The position numbers and the translations under genes were made by a program. From Hofstenia miamia (taxonomy: Eukaryota; Xenacoelomorpha; Acoela; Hofsteniidae), in assembly GCA_900660155.1 (NCBI GenBank), contig CABFPE010000154.1, positions 799,190-821,664 on the forward strand: 22,475 nucleotides of DNA, given 5' to 3'. The notes under the pieces were generated by a model. The model had not been told where the DNA came from. It saw only the letters and a program-made list of their open reading frames with translations, and made no database searches. Positions 1 through 8,795 of this stretch are shown here, one piece after another; position 1 is the first letter of the stretch; each line of letters opens with the position of its first letter.

Positions 1-552
1 ACCTTTTAGTTTACTACAAGATGCTAGTGCTTTCCGACGATCCCAGGAATTCTTAAAGTTAATTACTATCGGTCTTGGCTTAGAATGAGTACTATTATAT
101 TTGCCACGTCTAAAAACATCTCCAAGTTTGCAATCATCTCCAGTAATATTATTAATCATTTTCTTAACATTTTCAAAGTCAGAGTTAATGCGATCAATTG
201 TCACGTTATGAGAAGGCTCTGGCATTCCTGTTAGAATGAGTACATTCATATTTACATCTCTATTCTGTACAGATATAGAATTTTTATCTGTAGCTTTGTA
301 ACAATTTTGAGATTCCGTAAATCCTTTATATAATTTTGATAAATCCAAACTATATTTTTCAAGCTTTTCAGAAATATCATCTATTTTTTCTTGCATATTA
401 TTTTTATGGTGTATTTGAAGATCATTTTTCGATGAAATTATAGTTTTCAGAGCATTTTGAGCTTGGCGATGCGTTAATTCCATTATTTCCTGTTCCGATA
501 ATGAGAATATATCATCTTTATCATTGATGTTAAATCCCTTTGGTAAAACCAT
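1..552 (-). CDS. LINE (non-LTR retrotransposon) ORF1, partial at window edge
   Basis: The minus strand is open for 184 codons from an ATG at 552 to the left edge, so the C-terminal part is missing. ORF1 proteins of CR1/L2/jockey-like LINEs bind element RNA and act as chaperones during target-primed reverse transcription. Residues about 15-75 are polar and charged with coiled-coil character (QEKIDDISEKLEKYSLDL). A conserved block follows at about 140-180: GDVFRRGKYN, then KPRPIVINF and WDRRKAL. This pattern (V-F-R-x-G-K, R-P-x-x-V-x-F, then a basic D-R-R-K segment) is common in ORF1 proteins of invertebrate LINEs. There are no stops or frameshifts in the visible part, unlike the other transposon genes here, so this may be one of the younger copies. 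The exact LINE clade cannot be given without ORF2, which lies outside the window. Confidence 0.72.
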   Translation of the reverse strand, partial: MVLPKGFNINDKDDIFSLSEQEIMELTHRQAQNALKTIISSKNDLQIHHKNNMQEKIDDISEKLEKYSLDLSKLYKGFTESQNCYKATDKNSISVQNRDVNMNVLILTGMPEPSHNVTIDRINSDFENVKKMINNITGDDCKLGDVFRRGKYNSTHSKPRPIVINFKNSWDRRKALASCSKLKG

Positions 553-1030
553 GATAAATATTAATTTAACGCATAACAAAATTTTTTCAACCGTTCAAAC
601 TTCCCACCATAATATATATATATATGCATGGATTCAACCAAAGCTACTAACAATGGTAACTTAGTAAGCACCTGCTGCAATGAAAAACTATTATGACACA
701 GCAAAGCTCCCCAATTGGCGCAGAAAACGCCTATCCTGTGGTGCAGAGGAAAGCGTTATCCCTAACATGAATGCCATATGAGACACACTCATATCTCTAG
801 CACCAGTGTTAGTCTTCCCAGTGGTGTTTCCACTGCTCGCCATCTGTCCGCTAAACAGATAGGCTTCACAATCGTCAAAGCTCCCATGCTCAAAAAGTAC
901 ACATGGCAGCACCTAAGTCTACTTTATGCTTAACGTTCCCTTTAGGTCTGGAACGCGCCTACTAAGACATTGAAAGCTGCCTTACTAGGATAGTTTGGGC
1001 GTACTGACCTTTAGGTGCCCAAAGTTAACA
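553..1030 (-). other. Possible 5' UTR of the LINE, GC-richer block
   Basis: The sequence just upstream of the ORF1 start contains a short AT microsatellite (612-625) and then, from about 670 to 1030, a block visibly richer in G+C than the surroundings. A 73-codon minus-strand frame (691-912) lies in it but resembles no known protein and is separated from ORF1 by stops. Position and base composition suggest the LINE 5' untranslated/promoter region. This is inference. It could also be an unrelated repeat. Confidence 0.3.
612..625. repeat. (AT)n microsatellite, short
   Basis: An alternating A/T run of 14 bases lies about 60 bases upstream of the LINE ORF1 start. Confidence 0.85.
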
Positions 1031-2108
1031 GTAAGTTCTTTGCACTAATAAATTGTATTGAAAACAACCAAACTTAGTATATGCGTCATTAACAGCAGTT
1101 TTTAAAGCAAATCAGAAATCATGTGCTACACATTATTGACAATCAAAATCATTCGCAAAAACATCAATGCAGTTAGCAAGGATTTTTATTTTATTATCAT
1201 TTTGTTGCACTGAATGTCAATAATGGAACTGAGTTTTCTTGAAGAGATTTCTTATATTTGCAGTCTTTCTTTTCTTTTTAATATATTTGCATGCAAACAT
1301 GTAGCAATGATAATCGATTGCAATGCATAAGTCCTCCCAGTGATATAGCAAATATGGCCAAAATTGTTACATATCGCGACCGAATAGTGTCCTGTTATCA
1401 TAAAACAAATCATTAACACTACTTCCAAGATTATTACCTATTTCAAGAAGTTGCCTAGCAATTTTGCGAAATGTGAATGAATAAAGTTGGAAATTTATCT
1501 GTTTTCCGGTTGACAATAGCATTGTAATAAAATAAATTTGTGATCAATATGAAAGAACTTTTTTCTAAAATTTCGTCAAATTTTTTTATCATTATAAAAC
1601 ATACAAACATCAAGTTGCTGTTACCAACAACAGCAATTGAGAAGCTGTTAACTTCATGAGATCCTTTAGCCCGTTTTGTAAATTTGTTTGCAATTTTTGG
1701 ACCTTCAGCTTTGAGTTAGAAGGCTTCCTCTGGTACAAAGAGAGTTTGGCATATTTAGAGATTTATGCATATTTATACAGCCACTACTATAAGAGTTTTG
1801 TCTGATTTCTTAGCTGTTTTCAGCATTCAGTAAAGCTTCTTTAGCTTTATTTCAGTATATATGTATATTATTAATTACTATACACTTTTGTGGTTGACAT
1901 TTGTTAATTACAACTTGCAAATTTCATTCTATTGTTTCAACTGACATATCTTAGAACCCTACTGCTCTGCAAATTTTGATCCAATGGAATAGCAGTATAT
2001 ATTAAAATGTGCTCTCTGGGACTATCTGAAACTACTTTTGGATTTTTAGATTTATCAAAATTGGATGCACTATAATGTACAAAAAAATTTTAAAATTCAC
2101 AATATTAT
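1031..2108. other. AT-rich stretch without a supported gene
   Basis: I see no reading frame with recognisable content, no terminal repeats and no RNA gene signature here. Homopolymer A and T runs are frequent. It ends at the LTR element. Confidence 0.6.
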
Positions 2109-2268
2109 TGTAATATATAATGTAAGACAATTAAGATTTTTGTGTGACAATTAAATTGACAAAATTTATATATGCGTAATTTACAAGTGACCCGTTCGCC
2201 TTAAATTTTGTTTACCATGTTTACTACTATAAAGTGTCCTTAAAGTTTACTGTAGCACCCGCTGCACA
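2109..2268 (-). repeat. 3' LTR of the Gypsy-type element
   Basis: 160 bp, aligned end to end with the copy at 3441-3611 (shared blocks include GACAATTAAGATTT-like and GTTTACCATG). Many substitutions and small indels separate the two copies, so the insertion is old. The AATAAA seen in the partner LTR has been lost here (AAAAAT), and the AT run is only a few bases long. Confidence 0.85.
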
Positions 2269-2280
2269 TCTCTCCTCTTT
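2269..2280 (-). promoter_or_regulatory. Polypurine tract next to 3' LTR
   Basis: On the minus strand this reads AAAGAGGAGAGA, a pure purine run ending exactly where the 3' LTR begins. In LTR elements this primes plus-strand DNA synthesis. Confidence 0.8.
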
Positions 2281-2680
2281 AAGTAGTATTATCTGGACAT
2301 CCATAAAAGTCTGGTTAGCCTCGTTGTCGAGAGAATCGTTTTATGCTAGGGGTGCACTGAGGGTTCTTTCAGTACTGGGGCTTTCACAGAAATGACGAGC
2401 ACCAGGATTTTCTTCTCTACTGCTTGATTCAATGCTTCCTTCTTCTGCATCAATACATCATAGGTAGTTTTCCTACTCCAATCAAACGTTTTTGCGTAAA
2501 GGGATTAAGTGTAAAACATTACACTGTACGCCTGAATCTACTTTCATACTCACGAGATAGTTAAGAATTCTAACAGTTGCAGTTATCTCTTTGTGATGTC
2601 TAGCATTCTTCTGCGCATCTGAACTCATAGTGTCACATTCATTCTCGGAGTAACCTTGCGTTTCACTTGAAACATTCTCA
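2281..2680 (-). pseudogene. Protease relic and possible pol-end remnant of the LTR element
   Basis: Downstream of gag, the minus strand encodes a stretch around YLVSMKVDSGVQCNVLHL (about 2570-2515). It matches the retropepsin active-site pattern of Gypsy elements (hydrophobic run, D-[ST]-G, then a conserved Q-C-N-V). Frames are interrupted by stops on both sides. The following 200 bases, up to the polypurine tract, contain proline- and charge-rich text that may be the tail of integrase, but this is weak. The reverse transcriptase, RNase H and integrase core that should lie between are absent, so a deletion removed most of pol. Confidence 0.6.
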
Positions 2681-2682
2681 AT

Positions 2683-3400
2683 TTAATTCAATTCCTGATG
2701 GCTCCTTTGAGTATAGTTATTATTTCTGAATTTTGCATTAAAGCATCTTTCAAAGTGGTTAGTCTTACCGCACAGCTTACAAGTTTGTTCAAATGCGGGA
2801 CAACTTCGTGCAGCATGCGTATTTCCACATTGCCTAATGTTGCTTCCTTCAATAAATTTTCTTCTTCTGCTTAAAGTGTATATGTTCTTTTTGACATCAT
2901 CTTCATCTTCAATTGACAAATTTATCATTTTTAACTGATCTTTTCCTCAGATTCACAACAGAACTGAATTATCTTCAACACGGTTATATTAGATTCTCCT
3001 AACAGTCTTTATTGTAATTGTGGACTCTCAGTAGTCATTATGATTTTATCTCTTGTCATGCTATCTTCTAAACCTTCAAAGTTGCAGTGTTTAGCTCTGG
3101 TTCTTAAACAATTAACAAATTGTTCTATCTTCATTCAACCTCTGCCTGTTTTGTAAAATTGGTATCTTTTCAAAGAACTCGTTTGCACTGCAGTTTAAAT
3201 GATCATCACATTTTTTTACAATATGCTTCTATCTTCTGACACTGATCAATGAAAGTTTTCAAATATTTTATTCTCTTGATCCTCTATGCATCTCAAACAA
3301 ATGCCAATCCGAACTTTATGTGGTTTTGCGTCAGCTTCAATGGCGTTCATAAATAATACATAATCTCGCTTCCATTTGTGCCATTCAGCTGCTATGTTGG
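2683..3400 (-). pseudogene. Gag relic with two zinc knuckles
   Basis: Gag coats the element RNA in the virus-like particle. Reading on the minus strand, the first block is AAEWHKWKRDYVLFMNAIEA, matching the N-terminal gag helix (W-x-x-W-x-x-x-x-x-x-Y). Next come a C-Q-K-I-E-A-Y-C segment, EQFVNCLRTRAKHCNFEGLE and DSMTRDKIIM, in the order seen in Gypsy gag, where Q-F-V-x-x-L-x-x-x-A-x-x-C and L-x-R-D-x-I are conserved. The last 81 codons (2928-2683) are open and hold two knuckles, CGNTHAARSC and CKLCGKTNHFERC. In-frame stops and at least one frameshift upstream (for example after ENFH) make this a pseudogene. Confidence 0.8.
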
Positions 3401-3422
3401 GATGTCAACTTCAATGAATCGA

Positions 3423-3440
3423 AAGACATCTCTGTCACCA
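3423..3440 (-). promoter_or_regulatory. Primer-binding site of the LTR element
   Basis: The minus strand reads TGGTGACAGAGATGTC immediately after the CA end of the 5' LTR. TGG pairs with the CCA end of a tRNA primer. I cannot name the tRNA without a search. Confidence 0.7.
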
Positions 3441-3611
3441 TGTAATATGTAATGTAAAACAATTAAGATTTATTGTGTGAACCTTAATTAAAAAACTATA
3501 TATATATATATATATATATGCATAATTTACAACAGACGCGCTTAGCCTTACATCGTGTTTACCATGATTACTGCTAGTAAGTGTCCTAAAAGTTAATGTA
3601 GCACAATTACA
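3441..3611 (-). repeat. 5' LTR of the Gypsy-type element
   Basis: 171 bp direct repeat of 2109-2268. On the minus strand it contains an alternating TA run that could serve as a TATA box (3519-3497), followed by AATAAA at 3474-3469, the usual order of promoter and polyadenylation signal in an LTR. It is longer than its partner mainly because of the TA expansion. Confidence 0.85.
3497..3519. repeat. (TA)n microsatellite inside the 5' LTR
   Basis: 23 bases of alternating T and A at the place where the other LTR has only a few such bases. It lies at the putative TATA box. Confidence 0.9.
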
Positions 3612-4482
3612 ATAGCCATCTATATCATTTAATGGAGTATACCTGTTTTGGAGACCCATTGCTCCATGAATATTTGCGTTATCAACACAGTTTACATACC
3701 ATTCGATATGTGTTGAATAGCTCTGACAAATTATTTTTAATTTTGCTTCGATTTCATCAATTTGAATGGTTTTTGCAGCAAAAATGTAATCGACCAAATC
3801 TTGCTTTATACACAACAATTCCTTTAATTAAAATGAGGTTTTATTATTGCTATGGCTGTATACCATTTTATAAAATTGGCAGAAATAATTTGAATCAATA
3901 TATGCTTCATTTTTAGAAAGATACACGAGAAGCTTTGCAATGACATTTTTATGGGACTTGATCTTGATAAACCTGCAATAGTGAAGAATTTGCTAGTTTT
4001 TTAAGTTTGCTGCTGAAAACCGCTTTTATAGTTTAAACAATATTGAAAATGATTTTATTTCTTTCAATTGCTTTATCGCACAATGAGAAACCAAATTAGT
4101 TGATGAAATGATGAATGTTTTTCTAAAGCGGTGCATAAGCTATAGCCCTAAAATGCACTCAATATATCACTATTTTGACACTATATTGTCAAACTAGACC
4201 ATTATTTCCGATCAGAATGAAGAAAAATGCACCAAGCCAACCACGGAACAAATGATGGCAAAAATAAATCTGCTCCGATGTTTGATTTTAATTGCTGCAT
4301 CATTAGAATGTTTTTTCACTTATTTTTTTTATTGTAGCACACAGAAAAATATTTTTCGCAAAAATATATTTAATTTTTGAATATCAAAATTAACCAAAGA
4401 AAGTTGTTCTTTGCCATTGCAAAAAATACTTTTTTGTAAACACAATGTAGTTTTAATGAGTTTCTAGTTTATAGATTATGGT
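3612..4482. other. AT-rich stretch without a supported gene
   Basis: Both strands have a frame of about 60-90 codons beside the LTR (3632-3916 plus; 3818-3612 minus, the latter running on into the LTR). The minus-strand translation looks somewhat protein-like (for example QIDEIEAKLKIICQSYS) but I cannot match it to a family. The rest shows only A/T-rich sequence. Confidence 0.4.
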
Positions 4483-4722
4483 ATGGATACTTTGGACTGT
4501 TGCGTTTTCAAAAACTTTGATAATTATGTGGTTGAAGTGGAAGGTAACAAGTATTTGTACAATGACGAAAAGCAACACAGTGATTTTCTAAGCTTAATTC
4601 CTTCGTGTAAATTGACAGAATTTTTCGATGCATCAATTTTTACAAGATGTGTCTTCAAAGTGTATTCATTTGACTATGAATTTCTTAAATTATTATTTTT
4701 CCTTAGACATGATTATGCATAG
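4483..4722 (+). CDS. Candidate exon or short ORF, unrecognised
   Basis: The 79-codon frame starting MDTLDCCVFKNFDNYVVEVE has a mixed, non-repetitive amino-acid composition unlike the low-complexity frames around it. A TTTCTAG and a TTATAG lie just upstream and could serve as splice acceptors. A GTGTAT after residue 59 could be a donor. The last 20 residues become hydrophobic and phenylalanine-rich, as expected for translated A/T-rich noncoding DNA. I recognise no domain. It may be an exon ending near 4660, a decayed element, or chance. Confidence 0.2.
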   Translation: MDTLDCCVFKNFDNYVVEVEGNKYLYNDEKQHSDFLSLIPSCKLTEFFDASIFTRCVFKVYSFDYEFLKLLFFLRHDYA

Positions 4723-5132
4723 CATGTGAATTAAATAGTGCCAAATAATTGCAATACAAACTCATTCAGTAGGATTACCTGCGAATCCCTCATTTCAAAG
4801 ATTTACTTGTTGCAAGAGTAAAACACCACGAATTTGTTTAGGAATATGTGATTGACATCATGATTATCAATAAGCCCATTTACAGCCAAGATAATGATTT
4901 TGTAGATTAAGTTGTTGATATACACCAGTTAGTTCTATCAGTTTCCTAGGTTAATTTAATTATTATTCACGATCATACTGAAATACTAGAATAATGTCAA
5001 ACGAACTTGGTCTAGGTAGTAATTTTGCTGTCGAAAACACGTAAGGAATTTTATCATTAAAAATTATTTTTCGTGAGACTGATAATTTGGTAAATTGCTT
5101 CCAGCTCGTGAATTTCAAAATAATGTCAGTCT

Positions 5133-5140
5133 TGCTGAAT
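5133..5140. repeat. Left 8-bp target-site duplication of the MITE
   Basis: TGCTGAAT here matches 5523-5530 exactly. Eight bases is the length made by hAT transposases. Confidence 0.9.
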
Positions 5141-5522
5141 CAGACTTGTCAACGAGTCCAGCTTCTAACAAGCCTAGCCGGTCCGAGCCGAGCCAAGCTT
5201 GAGCAGAGTATTGGATATACAACGAAACCAAAACAAGCCGTTTTTAAGCAAACTAAATTTATAGAGCAGCTTGTGAATTTGATTATGCAGATTTTTCTTA
5301 TTTTTTTTCATTCAATATTCTTTACTTTTAATTTTATTTTAGAAATGTTTATTAAATAATAAGAAGAGCAATGGAAACAATTCTAAGAGCATAATCATAT
5401 AAAAAAATATCGAGCTAAAACGAGCCTCATTGAAAGCTTTTATGTGGCGAGCCGAACTTACTCAAAATTTAAACGAGCCGAGCCGAGACGAGCTTAGAAA
5501 TTACGGCTCGTTGACAAGTCTG
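5141..5522. mobile_element. hAT-type MITE, 382 bp
   Basis: The ends are perfect 16-bp inverted repeats (CAGACTTGTCAACGAG at 5141-5156 and its complement at 5507-5522), flanked by identical 8-bp duplications. Inside each end are subterminal GAGCCGAGCC-type motifs (about 5180-5200 and 5450-5490), which in hAT elements are transposase-binding sites. The centre is A/T-rich and has no transposase. The plus-strand frame at 5087-5359 crosses the left end and is accidental. It would have been moved in trans by a hAT transposase encoded elsewhere. Its ends differ from those of the hAT relic at 18830-20324, so it belongs to a different family. Confidence 0.88.
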
Positions 5523-5530
5523 TGCTGAAT
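5523..5530. repeat. Right 8-bp target-site duplication of the MITE
   Basis: TGCTGAAT, an exact copy of 5133-5140. Confidence 0.9.
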
Positions 5531-5807
5531 ATTCAAGATTTACTGTATTTCATCTGAACTAGATATATACATGTATATTAGGGTTATGACACTAATTTTT
5601 AATTTTTACTATTTGGTTGGAAATGACGAACTTTTGTCTAAAGCTCACAAAATCGATTTAGTTTTACTAGTTATTGTAAGAAACCCCATGCACCTATAAC
5701 AACAAAATATTTCATTCAACAGCTCCCAAAAACACAAAAGAAGTTAAATAGTAATTAAAACCTTAGTGCTAATGAATTTGTTGTTCAAATACTTGTCTGT
5801 TTTTCAC

Positions 5808-5831
5808 GAAGATCAGTAGTACTCGATCTTC
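5808..5831 (-). other. Stem-loop in a GC-richer block, possible retroelement remnant
   Basis: GAAGATC (5808-5814) and GATCTTC (5825-5831) form a perfect 7-bp stem with a 10-base loop. On the minus strand it is preceded by ACTGAT and followed shortly by GAAA, and it sits in a block (about 5800-5960) richer in G+C than its surroundings. Similar stem-loop plus GAAA arrangements occur in the terminal regions of some Penelope-like elements. That link is from memory and unproven. Confidence 0.3.
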
Positions 5832-6446
5832 ATCAGTTTCAAGGCTCTCTCAGAGCGTCGGCATACCTTAGTGCAGTAATGGCACACTGAGTATCATCAT
5901 AGGTTCTCTCGAAATAGTGCTTGTGGGAAACGTTGTTTAGAACAAAACGAGACTTTCGCAAGAAAGTTAATTAATCTTGTCTAGTGTATTTCAATATATT
6001 TTTGAATATTTGCTTCATTTGATATTTAAAATTAATGAATTTTATTTTGGATAACTATACAATAAGTAAAGAAGTAATATTAAAACATCAATATAAATGT
6101 TTGGATCTATGATAATTCAATATCTTTTGGTGATGAGGCCTTTTCTTTTATTGCCTTGAAATACAGTGTTCGGAAATTTTCTTTGCTTTTTTAGAACACA
6201 CATTCCGCATTCGGCCTTGTTTTTTTATGTGTTTATGATGCGGTGAACTGACGTCAATGATACCAATAACTGTGTATTAATTTCTCTTACTGGAGGATGC
6301 AGAAGATTTTTAGTGACCCTGCTTATTTCAATAAATATTTCATTGATTTTAATGGTACTTGCTTATTAGATGCATAATAATGCATATGAATTTCTTACAA
6401 ATACATAAATTACAGCTTTACTCTTTGTAATATTTTTGTGTTTTAG

Positions 6447-6567
6447 ATACTGCACGCTGATGATCATTCAATGAATGTAGTTGCAGCGAAAGGAATTGAA
6501 GAGCCAACATTTTTGTTCAAAGTGGTTTGTGCACAATGCGTGCTAGCAAAAATGTCACGTTTTCTTG
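6447..6567 (+). CDS. Candidate internal exon, unrecognised
   Basis: A pyrimidine-rich TATTTTTGTGTTTTAG ends at 6446 and would make a good splice acceptor. Read from 6447, the frame gives ILHADDHSMNVVAAKGIEE and then PTFLFKVVCAQCVLAKMSRF, a balanced composition with a base content well above the A/T-rich surroundings. A possible donor GTAGAT follows at 6568. Without it the frame runs to a TAA at 6608, through a low-complexity K/F-rich tail. I do not recognise the protein. If real, it would be one small exon of a plus-strand gene with large introns. The exon-like block at 21651 is on the same strand, but nothing links them directly. Confidence 0.35.
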
Positions 6568-7613
6568 TAGATTGCAAAAAATTATTTTTTTCTTTTCCTC
6601 AAATATAAAATATACTTTTTGAAATATTAGAACACTGCTTCTATCAGCTTATAAGGGTGTGCTAAGATAAACTACAAATTTCATATTCATTAACATCAAG
6701 TAGTTTATTTAGATACATTATATAAATACCATCATTGAGTAATGCATCATCTTTAATGTTGATATTAGAGAAAATCATACAATTTGATATTTTTCATTGA
6801 AGTATAATAAGTAATTAAATGATTTTGCCACTTTCTAAATCCTAAGAAAATCTAATATGTCTAAATATTTATTTTTTCTAAAGGAGCATTCGTAAATTGG
6901 AAATTTAAAATAGTATTTGTATTTTAGTTGTTTTAGATACATTTTAAATTTTTTAAAATTCTTAAACGCAGTAAAATATAAATTTTTTTTCTTTTCTGCA
7001 ATTTTCTTCAATTTTTAAAAAATTATATAAGTAGTTCTATCACTTTTCAAAATAATTTGTTCATATTCTCCTAAACTTTTTAAGTTTTTAAAAGAAAACT
7101 TTTCAAGATGTTTGCATTTTAAATTTGTAAATGCTTTCAATTCATTTATCACATTGCAGAAACATTTTAGGAAAGCACCTGGAATGAATAGTTAACTTAA
7201 AGTTATGATGCCTCTTGAGATTTAATTTTTTTATCAACGTGTTCATTTGAAAGTTGGACTATAAACGGTAACATGAGTTTTTAAAAATTTTTAAACAGTT
7301 TTTTGCATCCTTATTTTGTTACGAAGCTTCACAATACTATGAAGCCTACTGGTAGCTCATATTTAATATAGTATTAACCTAACATAAAAGTGCTGCAAAA
7401 CAATAATGAAAATTTAGAGTTTTTTTTTACAATATAGAATACTGCTCACAACTCTAAATAGCGTCAATAAAGCAATACAAAAATGTATTTACAAAAATAA
7501 TTAGTTACTAGCAAATTTAGATTAGATGTGGTCTATTGAATAATCAGTATTCTAAAATTTAGAACCTCACCATTTGTATTTAAACCCTTCCTTTGTATTT
7601 TTTAATTTCGTTT

Positions 7614-8320
7614 TTAAATACTCTTAATGCACAGTGAATTAAGAAAAGTTTTCGTCAATCTTTTGATTTTTGCATTTTTATAGCACATTTTATTTTCACA
7701 TTGAATTTCTTCAAAAGTTGTTGACTTATGTCGGTATAATATATGTTTCCATAAAGAAAGTGACTGTGTTAATGTGTGAATTAATTGAATTTTTGCTGTG
7801 GTTGAAAGTTGTTGCGATACATTGCTAAGAGCCTTAATTGAAATAGCCATTGGTTATTTTTTTGCAAAATTTAGTTGAGAATAAAAAAACCTATACCTAA
7901 ATATTAAAAAAATTAACTTGTATGTGTCAATAAATTCAAATTTAATCTGACAAACATTTGTGGAATTATCGTTAGATTTTGGTGTAATTAAACAAAATTG
8001 AATTTTAGACGGGTTTATTCTGAATTTTAGTGGAACGAAATATTGTGCAAGACTTATGTGAACTAAATACCATAGGATCATCAGAATATTGTTTTACATT
8101 ACATGTGGTATGATTGCTCAAATCTTTTATATACATATTGAATAGTAAAGCTTCCAAAATTTTTCCTTGTGGAATGTCATTTTTAATAAAAATCCAGAAT
8201 TTTTATTTTCTAAATTCTCTGACGTTTTTCGTTTAATAAACCTTAGACTATTTTCTGCTGGATAGGGCAGTAGGTAATTAAGTAGGACAGCAAAGGAACA
8301 TGAATTTAATTCAACCATTT
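7614..8320 (-). pseudogene. LINE reverse transcriptase relic (RT palm and thumb)
   Basis: Several minus-strand frames together spell the C-terminal half of a LINE reverse transcriptase, the enzyme that copies element RNA at the nicked target. In order: NYLLPYPAENSLRFIKRKTS (before box 4), then IPQGKILEALLFNMYIKDLS (about 8175-8110, matching the GVPQGS-x-L-x-P-L-L-F-x-x-Y-I-N-D-L motif), then QYSDDPMVFSS (SDD at 8085-8077, the catalytic palm motif). Next are FRINPSKIQFCLITPKSN, then YSQLNFA (thumb), then QQLSTTAKIQLIHTLTQS and YRHKSTTFEEIQ. Frame changes fall between these blocks (near 8170, 8050 and 7855). The N-terminal endonuclease is not visible. The family is CR1/L2/jockey-like. It differs from the neighbouring plus-strand relic. 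Confidence 0.75.
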
Positions 8321-8795
8321 CAAAATATCTAAAAAGTGGTAAGCTAAATTATGAAGTAAAAATCTTAAAGAATACCGAAGCAAAACATTTCAAAATCATT
8401 GAAAGCATTTTAATAATATCTAGTTTAAATACGAAAGGGGATTATATACATAAAGTATTGCTCCCAAACATTAAGATTTAGAGATAAAAATTATAATTAT
8501 AAAGTACATATGGAGGGAATAATTTATAAAAAAACTGACAGTGGTTTCGTAAGCCAAAATATATGTGAATGTTTTTAATTAATACAGCAACAAAATGCTT
8601 AATAATTTTTAATCTTAAACTACTTGAAAATTTTTAAAAAGATTTTTTGAAAATTTTTTTAACCGCTTATAACTCACGTACTAAAACGCTATCTTAAATA
8701 TGGAAGCGCCACAGAGTAGAGGAGTGTGTACTTCGATTCTTTTTAAAAATTAGAATTTATAAGTTTTCGATTCTAATAACACAAATGTAATTATA
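8321..8795. other. Spacer between two divergent LINE relics
   Basis: A/T-rich, with no recognisable reading frame. The two LINE relics on either side point away from each other, so missing upstream parts of either could be decayed here beyond recognition. Confidence 0.4.

Larger units (their letters stand above)
2109..3611 (-). mobile_element. Internally deleted Gypsy-type LTR retrotransposon (1503 bp)
   Basis: Two directly repeated, alignable LTRs (2109-2268 and 3441-3611) flank 1172 bp. Read on the minus strand, the order is 5' LTR, primer-binding site (TGG directly against the LTR), broken gag with zinc knuckles, a protease-like D-S-G block, a short possible end-of-pol remnant, a polypurine tract directly against the LTR, and 3' LTR. 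Both LTRs start TG and end CA on the minus strand. No reverse transcriptase, RNase H or integrase core is present, so the copy kept the cis signals and lost most of pol. The bases outside the LTRs (ATTAT left, ATAGC right) give no clear target-site duplication, suggesting decay or recombination. Gag and protease character point to Gypsy/Ty3 elements of animals. Confidence 0.85.
5531..7613. other. AT-rich stretch; contains a hairpin and one exon-like block
   Basis: Apart from the hairpin at 5808-5831 and the exon-like block at 6447-6567, listed separately, I see only A/T-rich DNA with long T and A runs (strongest at 6880-7090) and no recognisable gene. Confidence 0.55.

Noticed and set aside
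3435..3818. 127-codon minus-strand ORF, the longest closed frame in the window
   Set aside because: It runs across the 5' LTR and its TA microsatellite (the YIYIYIY part) and continues outside the element, so as a whole it cannot be one gene. The part outside the LTR is unassigned.
5087..5359. 90-codon plus-strand ORF
   Set aside because: It starts outside the MITE, crosses its left inverted repeat and ends in its A/T-rich core. An accidental frame.
5800..5845. Hammerhead ribozyme on the minus strand (CTGATGA ... GAAA)
   Set aside because: The stem does not sit between CTGATGA and GAAA as the hammerhead core needs; four extra bases separate the stem from GAAA, and the G and A of the core would be paired.
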